DNA of 13,651 nucleotides from NCBI GenBank assembly GCA_025455795.1, contig JALOLW010000052.1, positions 1 through 13,651 on the forward strand. The letters are read 5' to 3'. The translations under genes were made by a program, and so were the position numbers. Source of the stretch: Spirosomataceae bacterium (GTDB taxonomy: Bacteria > Bacteroidota > Bacteroidia > Cytophagales > Spirosomataceae). Numbering within the stretch: position 1 is the stretch's first letter; every line of letters begins with the position of its first letter. Positions 7,246 through 13,608 of this stretch are shown here, piece by piece. The notes beneath the pieces are model-generated. The model ran no database searches, was not told the DNA's origin, and worked only from the letters and a program-made list of their open reading frames with translations.

Positions 7246-7274
7246 ATTCGTGTATCTGTTATTCGTGTATCTGT
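7246..7274. repeat. 14-bp direct repeat upstream of MBOAT
   Basis: ATTCGTGTATCTGT occurs at 7246-7259 and again at 7261-7274, separated by one T (period 15). It fills much of the 49-bp gap between GT2-B and the MBOAT start, ending 6 bp upstream of the ATG at 7240. Its period matches the 15-bp duplication at 11447-11476. Confidence 0.9.
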
Positions 7275-7285
7275 AAACTGTAATA

Positions 7286-7325
7286 CTACCTACTGCTTAC
7301 TGCCTTGCCTACTGCTCACTGCCTT
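7286..7325. repeat. GCAGTRR heptamer array at the 3' end of GT2-B
   Basis: On the minus strand the region reads as imperfect heptamers: GCAGTGA, GCAGTAG, GCAAG (shortened), GCAGTAA, GCAGTAG, then a decayed GTAGTAT. The array includes the last codons and the TAG stop of the glycosyltransferase at 7290-8276. The 14-mer ACTGCTCACTGCCT within it (7311-7324) recurs exactly at 11517-11530, at the end of the other GT2 gene. Confidence 0.85.
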
Positions 7326-8276
7326 CCCGTCCACAATCTCTTCTTTGACGATGAACAGCGGGCGGCCTTTGGACTGAAAAAAGATGCGTAGTACGTACTC
7401 CCCGATGATGCCCAAGGCCATCAGCTGCACACCACTGAACAAAATGACCACAAATAGCAAGGCCGTAAAACCCTCGATGACTTCGGCAAAAAATAGTTTT
7501 TTGACGACCACCACCACAAAGTAAATCAATGCCACCAAAACCGCTACCATGCCAGTACGGGTCATAAATTGAATAGGAAATTCACTGAAATTGAAGATAC
7601 CGTTGTAGGCCAACCGAAACAGTTGTTTGAAGGAATATTTGGACTCACCCGCTACTCTTTCGCTGCGCTCGTACTCAAACCCCACCTGCTTGAACCCCAC
7701 CCACGAGCGCATTCCGCGCAGAAAGCGGCTTTCTTCGGGCATTTGGTTGAGAACATCCACCACGCGGCGACTCATCATCGCAAAATCGCCACTGTCAAGG
7801 GGGATTTCTACATAAGAGATGGATTTTAAAAGCCTGTAAAACAGGAAGTAACCCGTTTTTTTGACAACGTTTTCTTTGCGTTTGCGACGTACTGCATAGA
7901 CCACATCGTAGCCTTCTTGGAGTTTGGCGTACAAATCAGGCAGCAGTTCAGGTGGGTCTTGCAGGTCGCCGTCAATCACCATGATAGCCTCCGTGCCACG
8001 GGCGGCGGCCAATCCCGCCGTGAGGGCAAGTTGGTGGCCGTGGTTGCGCGACAAAAATACGCAGTGATAACGCTGGTCTGCCAATGCTAACTGCCTCATC
8101 ATCAAGTCGGTATTGTCACGACTGCCATCGTCTATCAGTACCACTTCTACGGCTTGGGGCAGGCTGTCCATGAGTTGGTTGAGCCGCTCCACCAAGTGTG
8201 GAAACGACTCAGACTCGTTGTAGAGCGGTGCGACGATGGAGATTTGCGGTGTTTGCAATATGAGAGAAATGTTCAA
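7290..8276 (-). CDS. GT2 glycosyltransferase, polyprenyl-phosphate sugar synthase type (GT2-B)
   Basis: A 328-residue DPM1/GtrB-like enzyme expected to move a sugar from a nucleotide donor to undecaprenyl phosphate on the cytoplasmic face. The GT-A domain shows SIVAPLYNESES (13-24), IDDGSRDNT (48-56), LSRNHGHQLAL (75-85), the metal-binding DGDLQDPPEL (102-111), LDSGDFAMMSR (160-170) and FLRGMRSWVGF (185-195). Two membrane helices follow (about 242-260 and 270-297), then GRPLFIVKEEI. There is no ATG at the N-terminus. The listed start is TTG at 8276; a TTG at 8258 would also fit and would begin just before QTPQISIV. The last residues (KAVSSRQGSKQ) are encoded by a heptamer repeat array. It lies 37 bp after the 570-residue membrane protein and 49 bp before MBOAT. 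Confidence 0.92.
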   Translation of the reverse strand: MNISLILQTPQISIVAPLYNESESFPHLVERLNQLMDSLPQAVEVVLIDDGSRDNTDLMMRQLALADQRYHCVFLSRNHGHQLALTAGLAAARGTEAIMVIDGDLQDPPELLPDLYAKLQEGYDVVYAVRRKRKENVVKKTGYFLFYRLLKSISYVEIPLDSGDFAMMSRRVVDVLNQMPEESRFLRGMRSWVGFKQVGFEYERSERVAGESKYSFKQLFRLAYNGIFNFSEFPIQFMTRTGMVAVLVALIYFVVVVVKKLFFAEVIEGFTALLFVVILFSGVQLMALGIIGEYVLRIFFQSKGRPLFIVKEEIVDGKAVSSRQGSKQ

Positions 8277-8293
8277 ATAGTGGAATGTACTTA

Positions 8294-8301
8294 CAAAAAT
8301 A
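8294..8301 (-). promoter_or_regulatory. Possible -7 element upstream of GT2-B
   Basis: TATTTTTG on the minus strand matches the Bacteroidota -7 consensus TAnnTTTG and lies 17 bp upstream of the TTG start, in the 37-bp gap after the previous gene. No -33 element at normal spacing is visible, and AT-rich leaders produce such matches by chance, so an internal promoter is only a possibility. Confidence 0.2.
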
Positions 8302-8313
8302 GGAAAAATACAA

Positions 8314-10026
8314 CTAAGGGATGGTCACGGTAACTTTTGTCTTGTTCAAAACTCTTTCAGGCAGCCAAATTCCCACGTCGTAGGTGTCGTTTTCGATGAC
8401 CGAAACAGGAAATCGAACCGTAAACCCTTTGGCTTGCGGTTGCCACCAAGGAGTCATCGAAACACCACTGAAAAGGTATAGACGTTGGGCTGACTTCAAC
8501 GCCACAAACACCCCACGTTCTTTGACAAAAGTAATTTCTGAACTGCTTATCTGTATTTCCGTTCCTGTTTTTTGGATCTCGACGGTTGTATTGGATGGGG
8601 GGGTATTGAACAAAGCACCTATTTCTTTCTCTTTTGGAGCAATGAGCGGGTACGGAAATTGGTAAAATCCATTTTTGGTGGCTCTATCGAAAGTATTGAC
8701 AATAAACTTCGCAAAAGCTGAGTTTTTTTCGGCACCTAAACCCACGCCATTGTACTGCTGATTGAAAGCAAAAGCCATACGCTGGTGCCTGTCTTGTTGG
8801 ACTTGCGGGACAAAATACCAGTAGGAGCTTGCCCAAGACAGCAGCGCAGCCATTCCAAAACCAGCAAATAATATTTTTTGTAAACGGGTCCTTACCACCT
8901 GTATCAACAGCAGCGAAGTCATGGCCATAAGCGTACCTGGATAAATTTTGTAGGTAGCCCAAAGCACCAACTGATAATCAAAACGTGTCCTAAAAAAGAC
9001 CACTAAGGCACTATTGATAAGTAAATAAACAAAAGCCCCAATCCAAAAAGCCAACCAGCGTGCTGAGGTACGTTGAAAATAAGGAACAGTCAAAAAGCGA
9101 TTTATGAGCGTATGGGGTAGGATTTTTTTCCATTGAGGAGAGGTACTGATAGCTCCTAATACGTAATATACAAAAAAAGAACATACGAGTAAACCGCCCA
9201 AAACAGGAACAATCATTCGCTTCTCAAAGCTGATGCGCGGTGTCCAGTCCCAAATACCACCGACGAAGGCTAAAAATCCCACAAGGATTTTTAAGGGATG
9301 TTGAAGGATATAGGCAAAACCTTCGTCATTGCCTTGAACAAAATCGTAGCCCGAAAAATAGCCCACTATCGCCATTGTCCCCACTACTATCCAAGCAGTG
9401 AGTCGCTGCCATTGTCCCACATAAATCAACAACAACACCCCCGTCGGCCAAACCATCATTCCATTGCCCATGCTAAATGTCCCCAAAACGGAGATAATTA
9501 CCGAAAAGGCAAACGCCCATCGTTGTGGTTTGAGGAGCAGGTACAAACTCAAAAAAACTTCACAGATGATCAACTGATACTGCAGCGACATAATGCACAT
9601 GAAGGTCATGCTATAAAACTGCAAATTGAACATAAAGAAGGCGGCAGGTATCAATTTATGCCAACTTCCACCACTTTGGATGTAGCTTCGACTTACGATC
9701 AAGAAAATACCCAAGACGGTCAGATTGCCGATAAAGTTGAGCGTCGCAAAATTGATTTGACCAGTCGAGAGGTGATGGAGTAACACAATAAGTCGCGCCG
9801 ATACGACCCGGTGTTCGTTGTTGGGACGCAACAGCGCTTCAATACGCCCGCTCCAAGTATCAGCTTCGAGCCATTGGGCCAAGAAATAGGGGATGTTTTC
9901 GATGTCGTCAAACCACGGGATATTGACACTGTACACCAAATGAAACCCGTAAAAAACCAAGATGGGCAAGACAATCGCAAAACCAGCGAGCATTTTTGTG
10001 GATGCCGCTCTATTATTTGTTTTCAT
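8314..10026 (-). CDS. Large polytopic membrane protein, GT-C glycosyltransferase-like, with C-terminal extracytoplasmic domain
   Basis: A 570-residue membrane protein of unproven function. One N-terminal helix (about 12-33) is followed by an acidic first loop, VNIPWFDDIENIPYF (34-48, D40/D41/E43), and by RPNNEHRVVSARL (67-79). About ten further hydrophobic segments run to about residue 420. This layout, with adjacent acids in the first outer loop, is that of GT-C enzymes, which use polyprenyl-phosphate sugars. The last ~90 residues (from about 480) are hydrophilic and beta-rich, and probably lie outside the inner membrane. The ATG at 10026 lies within the 3' end of the preceding gene (14-bp overlap), so the two are likely co-translated. 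The GT2 genes on either side of the pair could supply its donor. A GT-C role is inferred from architecture and context; a transport or polymerase role cannot be excluded. Confidence 0.8.
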   Translation of the reverse strand: MKTNNRAASTKMLAGFAIVLPILVFYGFHLVYSVNIPWFDDIENIPYFLAQWLEADTWSGRIEALLRPNNEHRVVSARLIVLLHHLSTGQINFATLNFIGNLTVLGIFLIVSRSYIQSGGSWHKLIPAAFFMFNLQFYSMTFMCIMSLQYQLIICEVFLSLYLLLKPQRWAFAFSVIISVLGTFSMGNGMMVWPTGVLLLIYVGQWQRLTAWIVVGTMAIVGYFSGYDFVQGNDEGFAYILQHPLKILVGFLAFVGGIWDWTPRISFEKRMIVPVLGGLLVCSFFVYYVLGAISTSPQWKKILPHTLINRFLTVPYFQRTSARWLAFWIGAFVYLLINSALVVFFRTRFDYQLVLWATYKIYPGTLMAMTSLLLIQVVRTRLQKILFAGFGMAALLSWASSYWYFVPQVQQDRHQRMAFAFNQQYNGVGLGAEKNSAFAKFIVNTFDRATKNGFYQFPYPLIAPKEKEIGALFNTPPSNTTVEIQKTGTEIQISSSEITFVKERGVFVALKSAQRLYLFSGVSMTPWWQPQAKGFTVRFPVSVIENDTYDVGIWLPERVLNKTKVTVTIP

Positions 10027-11509
10027 GGGTCAATATCACTGCTTTTTTTCCAAAATACCCGCCCGTACATTTGCTCCACCAATGCTTAGGGTCACGATTC
10101 AAATCGTCTAACATCAGCGATTTAGGCCGATTTTTGAGCGGTGCTACATAGACTATTTCGCCTTTGGCTTGTTCAATATATGCGTATCGTTGGGTGAGTT
10201 CGACATCGTAAGCCGCCGCCCTGCCCCGTAGCCAATCGCCATAGACCATGCGAAGGTTGGGACTAAAAAACACACTCACTAATGCCAACACCGACAACAA
10301 GGCTTTGATAGAAGGTGGCAAATACCAACTTTGGGCGTTTTGCCAATTGCGGCGATACACCCAAGATACCAGCACGGCGAGGTTGTAAAACCACCCCAAC
10401 AAAAAGAAAAAATAAATCGAATTGATCACCCGAGGGGCGGGTTCGATGCCAATACCGTAAAAAGAGGGGAATATTTGAACGAACAAAATCCCCACAAATG
10501 CCAACCCAGCTACCCAAAACGGCACGCGAAAAAGTTGGGTGGTTTCGGGCGTATGGTCAAAGATTTTTGGCAATACAGCAATCCACAAAATCGAAAACAT
10601 CAGCAACGGCGTGCGACTGAGCCACTCAAAAGTCAGCGTAGCGAGGTGTCGGAGCGAAGCAAGTGACGAAAACCAGATTTTGCCGCTTTCGGGGTTGCCA
10701 CCGATGCGCTGGGCGTTGCCTGGTGAGCTAAAAAACAAATAACACGAAAACGCCGCTACTGCCACCAAACTGAATGCAAACCAATCCCACTTTCGATTGA
10801 TAACCAACTGATAACCAAACCACCCTGCCACCAAAAGCACCATAAGGGTGAGGTTGGTTTCGCTACTACCGATGGTGGCAAAAACCAAGAAACTTGCCAA
10901 TACCGAGGTGAGCTTTTTGGTCAGTCCGTTGGGGAGTTGATACCATTTTATCATGACCGTGAGCCAGCAAAGCGTCAAAATATTGGGGACGGTATAGGTC
11001 ACAAAAGCCGCCATCCAATAAAACGCTTCTACCACACTCATCATTTTGAGCAAATACAAGAACAGCACCACGCCCGTCATGCCCCACACACTTGTACGCG
11101 ACCAACGCGGCAAAAGGGCTTTGAGCAAACCATAAACACTCCATATCAGTCCCAAAAGCAACAAAAAGGAGAGCAGTTTGAAGCCCCCGGGCCACCTGAA
11201 AATGAGCGGATTGGAGTGATTGAGCAAGATGCCAAAGTACCGTCCTGTCCAGCCCGTGTAGTAAAAGTTCATGGCTTCAAAATACCCGTACTTAAACACC
11301 GTATCAATGTAGCAGTAGTCGTCCACGGGTGAGGGATGGTTGTGCAAGGCCAAGGCCAACAACGGTAGCATCGTAATGCCCAACAAGCCCATGTTGAACA
11401 AGTCTTGAAAAATTGGTTTTTGTAAAGTCCTAATCAAATCAATGAGTGAATTAGTGAATGGTGAATTAGTGAATGGGGATTTGCTATACTGTACGTTTAG
11501 TCGCTTCAT
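10013..11509 (-). CDS. DUF6056-like polytopic membrane protein, putative GT-C glycosyltransferase
   Basis: A 498-residue membrane protein. After the first helix (about 38-55) comes VDDYCYIDTVFKYGYF (62-77), with D63/D64, then YTGWTGRYFGILL (84-96). Further marks are VVEAFYWMAAF (159-169), SSETNL (215-220) and SSPGNAQR (261-268). I recall this pattern from the DUF6056 family, which resembles GT-C transferases that take sugars from polyprenyl phosphate. About ten hydrophobic segments follow, then a hydrophilic C-terminal region of about 85 residues. The start at 11509 is chosen for its ATGA overlap with the GT2-A stop. The resulting N-terminus carries a duplicated PFTNS, encoded by a 15-bp tandem repeat. 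A later ATG at 11392 (MGLLGITMLPLLALAL) would skip the repeat and still keep helix 1. GT2-A immediately upstream is the obvious donor-making partner. Confidence 0.82.
   Translation of the reverse strand: MKRLNVQYSKSPFTNSPFTNSLIDLIRTLQKPIFQDLFNMGLLGITMLPLLALALHNHPSPVDDYCYIDTVFKYGYFEAMNFYYTGWTGRYFGILLNHSNPLIFRWPGGFKLLSFLLLLGLIWSVYGLLKALLPRWSRTSVWGMTGVVLFLYLLKMMSVVEAFYWMAAFVTYTVPNILTLCWLTVMIKWYQLPNGLTKKLTSVLASFLVFATIGSSETNLTLMVLLVAGWFGYQLVINRKWDWFAFSLVAVAAFSCYLFFSSPGNAQRIGGNPESGKIWFSSLASLRHLATLTFEWLSRTPLLMFSILWIAVLPKIFDHTPETTQLFRVPFWVAGLAFVGILFVQIFPSFYGIGIEPAPRVINSIYFFFLLGWFYNLAVLVSWVYRRNWQNAQSWYLPPSIKALLSVLALVSVFFSPNLRMVYGDWLRGRAAAYDVELTQRYAYIEQAKGEIVYVAPLKNRPKSLMLDDLNRDPKHWWSKCTGGYFGKKAVILTHENK
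11447..11476. repeat. 15-bp tandem duplication inside the DUF6056-like gene
   Basis: TGAATTAGTGAATGG at 11447-11461 is repeated exactly at 11462-11476 with no spacer. On the minus strand each copy is CCATTCACTAATTCA, in frame, encoding PFTNS twice near residues 12-21 of the DUF6056-like protein. Fifteen bases keep the frame, so copy-number change would lengthen the N-terminus by five residues per unit. Confidence 0.95.
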
Positions 11510-12471
11510 ACTGCCGACTGCTCACTGCCTACTTTTTTCTCCACGATATACCTTGGGCGGCCTTTGACTTCTTCGTAAATTTTGCCGATGTATTCGCCTA
11601 TCAATCCGAGTGCAATCATGTTGGCACCGCTAAAAAAAGTCATCGGTAGCACGATAGACGTCCAACCCACCACGGTATGACCTGTCAAGTACGATAGGGC
11701 AATGTAAGCCGTGATGGCGAGGGCAATCAAAAAATTGAAAACCCCAAAATACAGCACCAAGCGCATCGGGAAAGTGCTAAACGACGTGATGCCGTTCCAG
11801 GCAAAGACGAGCATTTTTTTGAGGGGGTATTTGGTTTCGCCCGCTTCTCTTTCAAAACGTTTGTAAAAAACTTTTTCCGACCGAAACCCAATCAACGGGA
11901 TAACACCCCGCAAGAAGAGATTAACTTCTTTGAAATGAGCAAACTCGCGCAAAATTCGTTGGTCCATCAATCTGAAATCGGCGTGATTGAACACCACAGG
12001 CACGCCCATGCGCTGCATAAGTTTATAAAACCCCTCGGCAGTGGTACGCTTAAACCACGAGTCGGTGCTACGGTCGTCGCGGACGCCATAGACAATCATC
12101 GCGCCGTCGCGGTACTGGTCGAGCATTTTGCCGATGGCCTCAATGTCGTCTTGGAGGTCGGCATCTATCGTGATGAAGCACTCAAAATCATCAATATGCT
12201 CCATCAAGCCCGCCAGAATCGCGCTTTGATGCCCAAAATTGCGGGATAATTTGACGCCAACACTGTGTGCATCATTTGTACAAATACCATCAATCATTTC
12301 CCAAGTACGGTCGCGGCTTCCGTCATTGACAAAACAGATTTTGCTTTCGGGCGCAATCATTGCCTCTTTGACCAACTCCTCACGGTAACGTTGGAGTCGT
12401 TGGTGGGTTTTGTGCAGTATCGCTTCTTCGTTGTAGCAAGGAACGACTATCAATAACTTGGGAACAATCAT
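11506..12471 (-). CDS. GT2 glycosyltransferase, polyprenyl-phosphate sugar synthase type (GT2-A)
   Basis: A 321-residue GtrB/DPM1-like enzyme expected to charge undecaprenyl phosphate with a sugar. Seen in order: LLIVVPCYNEEAIL (6-19), FVNDGSRDRTWEM (47-59), KLSRNFGHQSAILAG (74-88), the metal-binding IDADLQDDIEAIG (102-114), FNHADFRLM (161-169), LFLRGVIPLIGF (185-196), two membrane helices (about 237-258 and 269-296) and GRPRYIVEKKV. The frame is open to a TTG at 12513, but the ATG at 12471 gives the usual short N-terminus (MIVPKLLIVVPCYNEE). It is only distantly similar to GT2-B (DADLQDD against DGDLQDP, NHADF against DSGDF), so the two may use different sugars. The C-terminus (VGSEQSAV) comes from GCAGTRR repeats, and its TGA overlaps the next ATG. 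It is the first gene of the minus-strand run. Confidence 0.93.
   Translation of the reverse strand: MIVPKLLIVVPCYNEEAILHKTHQRLQRYREELVKEAMIAPESKICFVNDGSRDRTWEMIDGICTNDAHSVGVKLSRNFGHQSAILAGLMEHIDDFECFITIDADLQDDIEAIGKMLDQYRDGAMIVYGVRDDRSTDSWFKRTTAEGFYKLMQRMGVPVVFNHADFRLMDQRILREFAHFKEVNLFLRGVIPLIGFRSEKVFYKRFEREAGETKYPLKKMLVFAWNGITSFSTFPMRLVLYFGVFNFLIALAITAYIALSYLTGHTVVGWTSIVLPMTFFSGANMIALGLIGEYIGKIYEEVKGRPRYIVEKKVGSEQSAV
11508..11533. repeat. GCAGTRR-type heptamers at the GT2-A 3' end
   Basis: On the minus strand the region reads GTAGGCA, GTGAGCA, GTCGGCA, GTATG: three to four imperfect heptamer units that encode VGSEQSAV and run into the stop/start overlap. It shares the exact 14-mer ACTGCTCACTGCCT (11517-11530) with the array at the end of GT2-B. 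Confidence 0.8.
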
Positions 12472-12492
12472 TGGGTATTGCTGGGAAAGTGG

Positions 12493-12500
12493 CAAAAATA
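12493..12500 (-). promoter_or_regulatory. Candidate -7 element for GT2-A and the minus-strand gene run
   Basis: TATTTTTG on the minus strand fits TAnnTTTG and lies 21 bp upstream of the ATG at 12471. A TTTTG occurs upstream, but only about 10 bp away, too near for a normal -33 box. This is the best candidate in the spacer for the leading promoter. Confidence 0.35.
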
Positions 12501-12562
12501 CGCTACTTTTCAAAACACAGCGTTATTCTGAGAGTAGAATTTATTTTACGGGTAGAAATCTT

Positions 12563-12570
12563 TAATTTTG
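12563..12570 (+). promoter_or_regulatory. Candidate -7 element for the KAS III gene
   Basis: TAATTTTG on the plus strand fits the Bacteroidota -7 consensus TAnnTTTG and lies 33 bp upstream of the ATG at 12604. That would leave a leader of roughly 25 bases ending in the A-rich GATTTAAA before the ATG. No convincing -33 TTTG is present. Confidence 0.4.
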
Positions 12571-12603
12571 GCCCCACAACAACCAACGCAATTGCGATTT
12601 AAA

Positions 12604-13548
12604 ATGTATCTTCACCAGGTAGGGCATTATCTTCCCCAGCAAGTAGTTGATAACGAACATTTTACTAAACTCAACGGCCTCTCAGACGAATGGATTGTAC
12701 AGCGCACGGGTATTCAGCGCCGCCGAAAAGCCGCCCCTGCCGAAAACTCCCACACCATGGGCGTAGAAGCTGTTAAGGCACTTTTGGACAAAATTCAGAT
12801 TGACAAAAACGACATTGACCTTATCGTGGGGGCTACTTATACGGCTTACGACGCCATCGTCACGCTTGGCCACGCGGTGCAGCATTTTCTCGAAATTCCC
12901 GACATTCCCGTCGTGACGATTTCGTCGGCTTGCTCTTCGCTGCTCAATGCCGTCGAGATTGTGCAGGGGTATTTTGCGATGGGAAAAGCCCGCAATGCGC
13001 TCATCGTCACCTCCGAACACAATACGGGATACTACAACGAAACCGATACCGTTTCGGGGCATTTGTGGGGCGACGGCGCCGCTGCTTTGTTGGTTTCCAA
13101 TGCGCGTATCGCCGAGACAGACATGACGATTCGGGAGGTCATCACGGGCGGGGCAGCTACCAGCGGCAAAGCCACCGAAGCCGTGGTATTACGCCCCAAC
13201 GAGCGCGGAGTCATTATGCCTTTTGGCAAGGATGTCTTTATCAACGCCTGTACCTATATGCCCAAAGTAAGCCTTCAAGTGATTGAAAAACATGGGCTTA
13301 CGGTTAGCGACATTGATTTTGTACTGCCGCATCAAGCCAACCTCCGCATCAGCCTCAACGTGATGCAAACCCTCGGACTACCCGAAGAAAAGCTCATTTC
13401 CAACATTCAATACCTCGGCAATACGGGCTGTGCGGGCTGCGCCATTGGCCTCTCCGAACAGTGGAATCGGTTTGAGACGGGTCAAAAAATCATTGTGACG
13501 GTGTTTGGCGGAGGCTATTCTTACGGGGCGATGCTGCTGGAGAAGTAA
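12604..13548 (+). CDS. Ketoacyl-ACP synthase III (FabH-like)
   Basis: A 314-residue thiolase-fold condensing enzyme that joins an acyl-CoA starter to malonyl-ACP, the initiating step of type II fatty-acid or related synthesis in the cytoplasm. The Cys-His-Asn triad is complete: Cys110 (ISSACSSLLNAV), His243 (LPHQANLRIS) and Asn273 (LGNTGCAGCAIG). Family marks also include DEWIVQRTGI (28-37), GDGAAALLVS (156-165) and the closing FGGGYSYGAMLLEK. Length agrees with the family (about 315). The ATG at 12604 is preferred to the TTG at 12568, which would add 12 residues and start inside the -7 box; the leader GATTTAAA is A-rich, as is usual in this phylum. It stands alone and divergent from the glycan genes, with no acyl-carrier or other fab gene in view. 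It may therefore be a second, specialised KAS III rather than the housekeeping copy. Confidence 0.93.
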   Translation: MYLHQVGHYLPQQVVDNEHFTKLNGLSDEWIVQRTGIQRRRKAAPAENSHTMGVEAVKALLDKIQIDKNDIDLIVGATYTAYDAIVTLGHAVQHFLEIPDIPVVTISSACSSLLNAVEIVQGYFAMGKARNALIVTSEHNTGYYNETDTVSGHLWGDGAAALLVSNARIAETDMTIREVITGGAATSGKATEAVVLRPNERGVIMPFGKDVFINACTYMPKVSLQVIEKHGLTVSDIDFVLPHQANLRISLNVMQTLGLPEEKLISNIQYLGNTGCAGCAIGLSEQWNRFETGQKIIVTVFGGGYSYGAMLLEK

Positions 13549-13570
13549 ATACCTGCTGTATGGTGAAGTA

Positions 13571-13601
13571 GAATTTTTGTAATATTTTTGTACAAAAATT
13601 C
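13571..13601. promoter_or_regulatory. Perfect 11-bp inverted repeat overlapping a -7 box (possible operator)
   Basis: GAATTTTTGTA (13571-13581) and TACAAAAATTC (13591-13601) are perfect reverse complements around a 9-nt spacer. The spacer contains nearly all of TATTTTTG (13583-13590), a full match to TAnnTTTG on the plus strand, lying 18 bp upstream of the ATG at 13609. The stem is almost all A/T and has no following T-run, so an operator for a dimeric regulator is as likely as a terminator for the KAS III gene. Confidence 0.45.
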
Positions 13602-13608
13602 CGATAAA

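Larger units (their letters stand above)
12472..12603. promoter_or_regulatory. Divergent intergenic region between GT2-A and the KAS III gene
   Basis: A 132-bp AT-rich spacer separating the start of the minus-strand gene run from the plus-strand ketoacyl-ACP synthase gene. It must hold promoters for both directions. Candidate -7 boxes are listed separately. I see no long inverted repeat or riboswitch-like structure in it. Confidence 0.6.

Noticed and set aside
7246..7325. CRISPR-like array
   Set aside because: Repeat units are 7 or 14-15 bp with no unique spacers of 25-40 bp and no cas genes; they are short tandem repeats.
7246..11533. Composite mobile element bounded by the related repeats
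   Set aside because: The repeats are short and tandem, not terminal inverted repeats, and there is no transposase or integrase between them.
12682..13062. 126-codon minus-strand frame inside the KAS III gene
   Set aside because: Antisense to a strongly conserved enzyme core including the catalytic Cys region.
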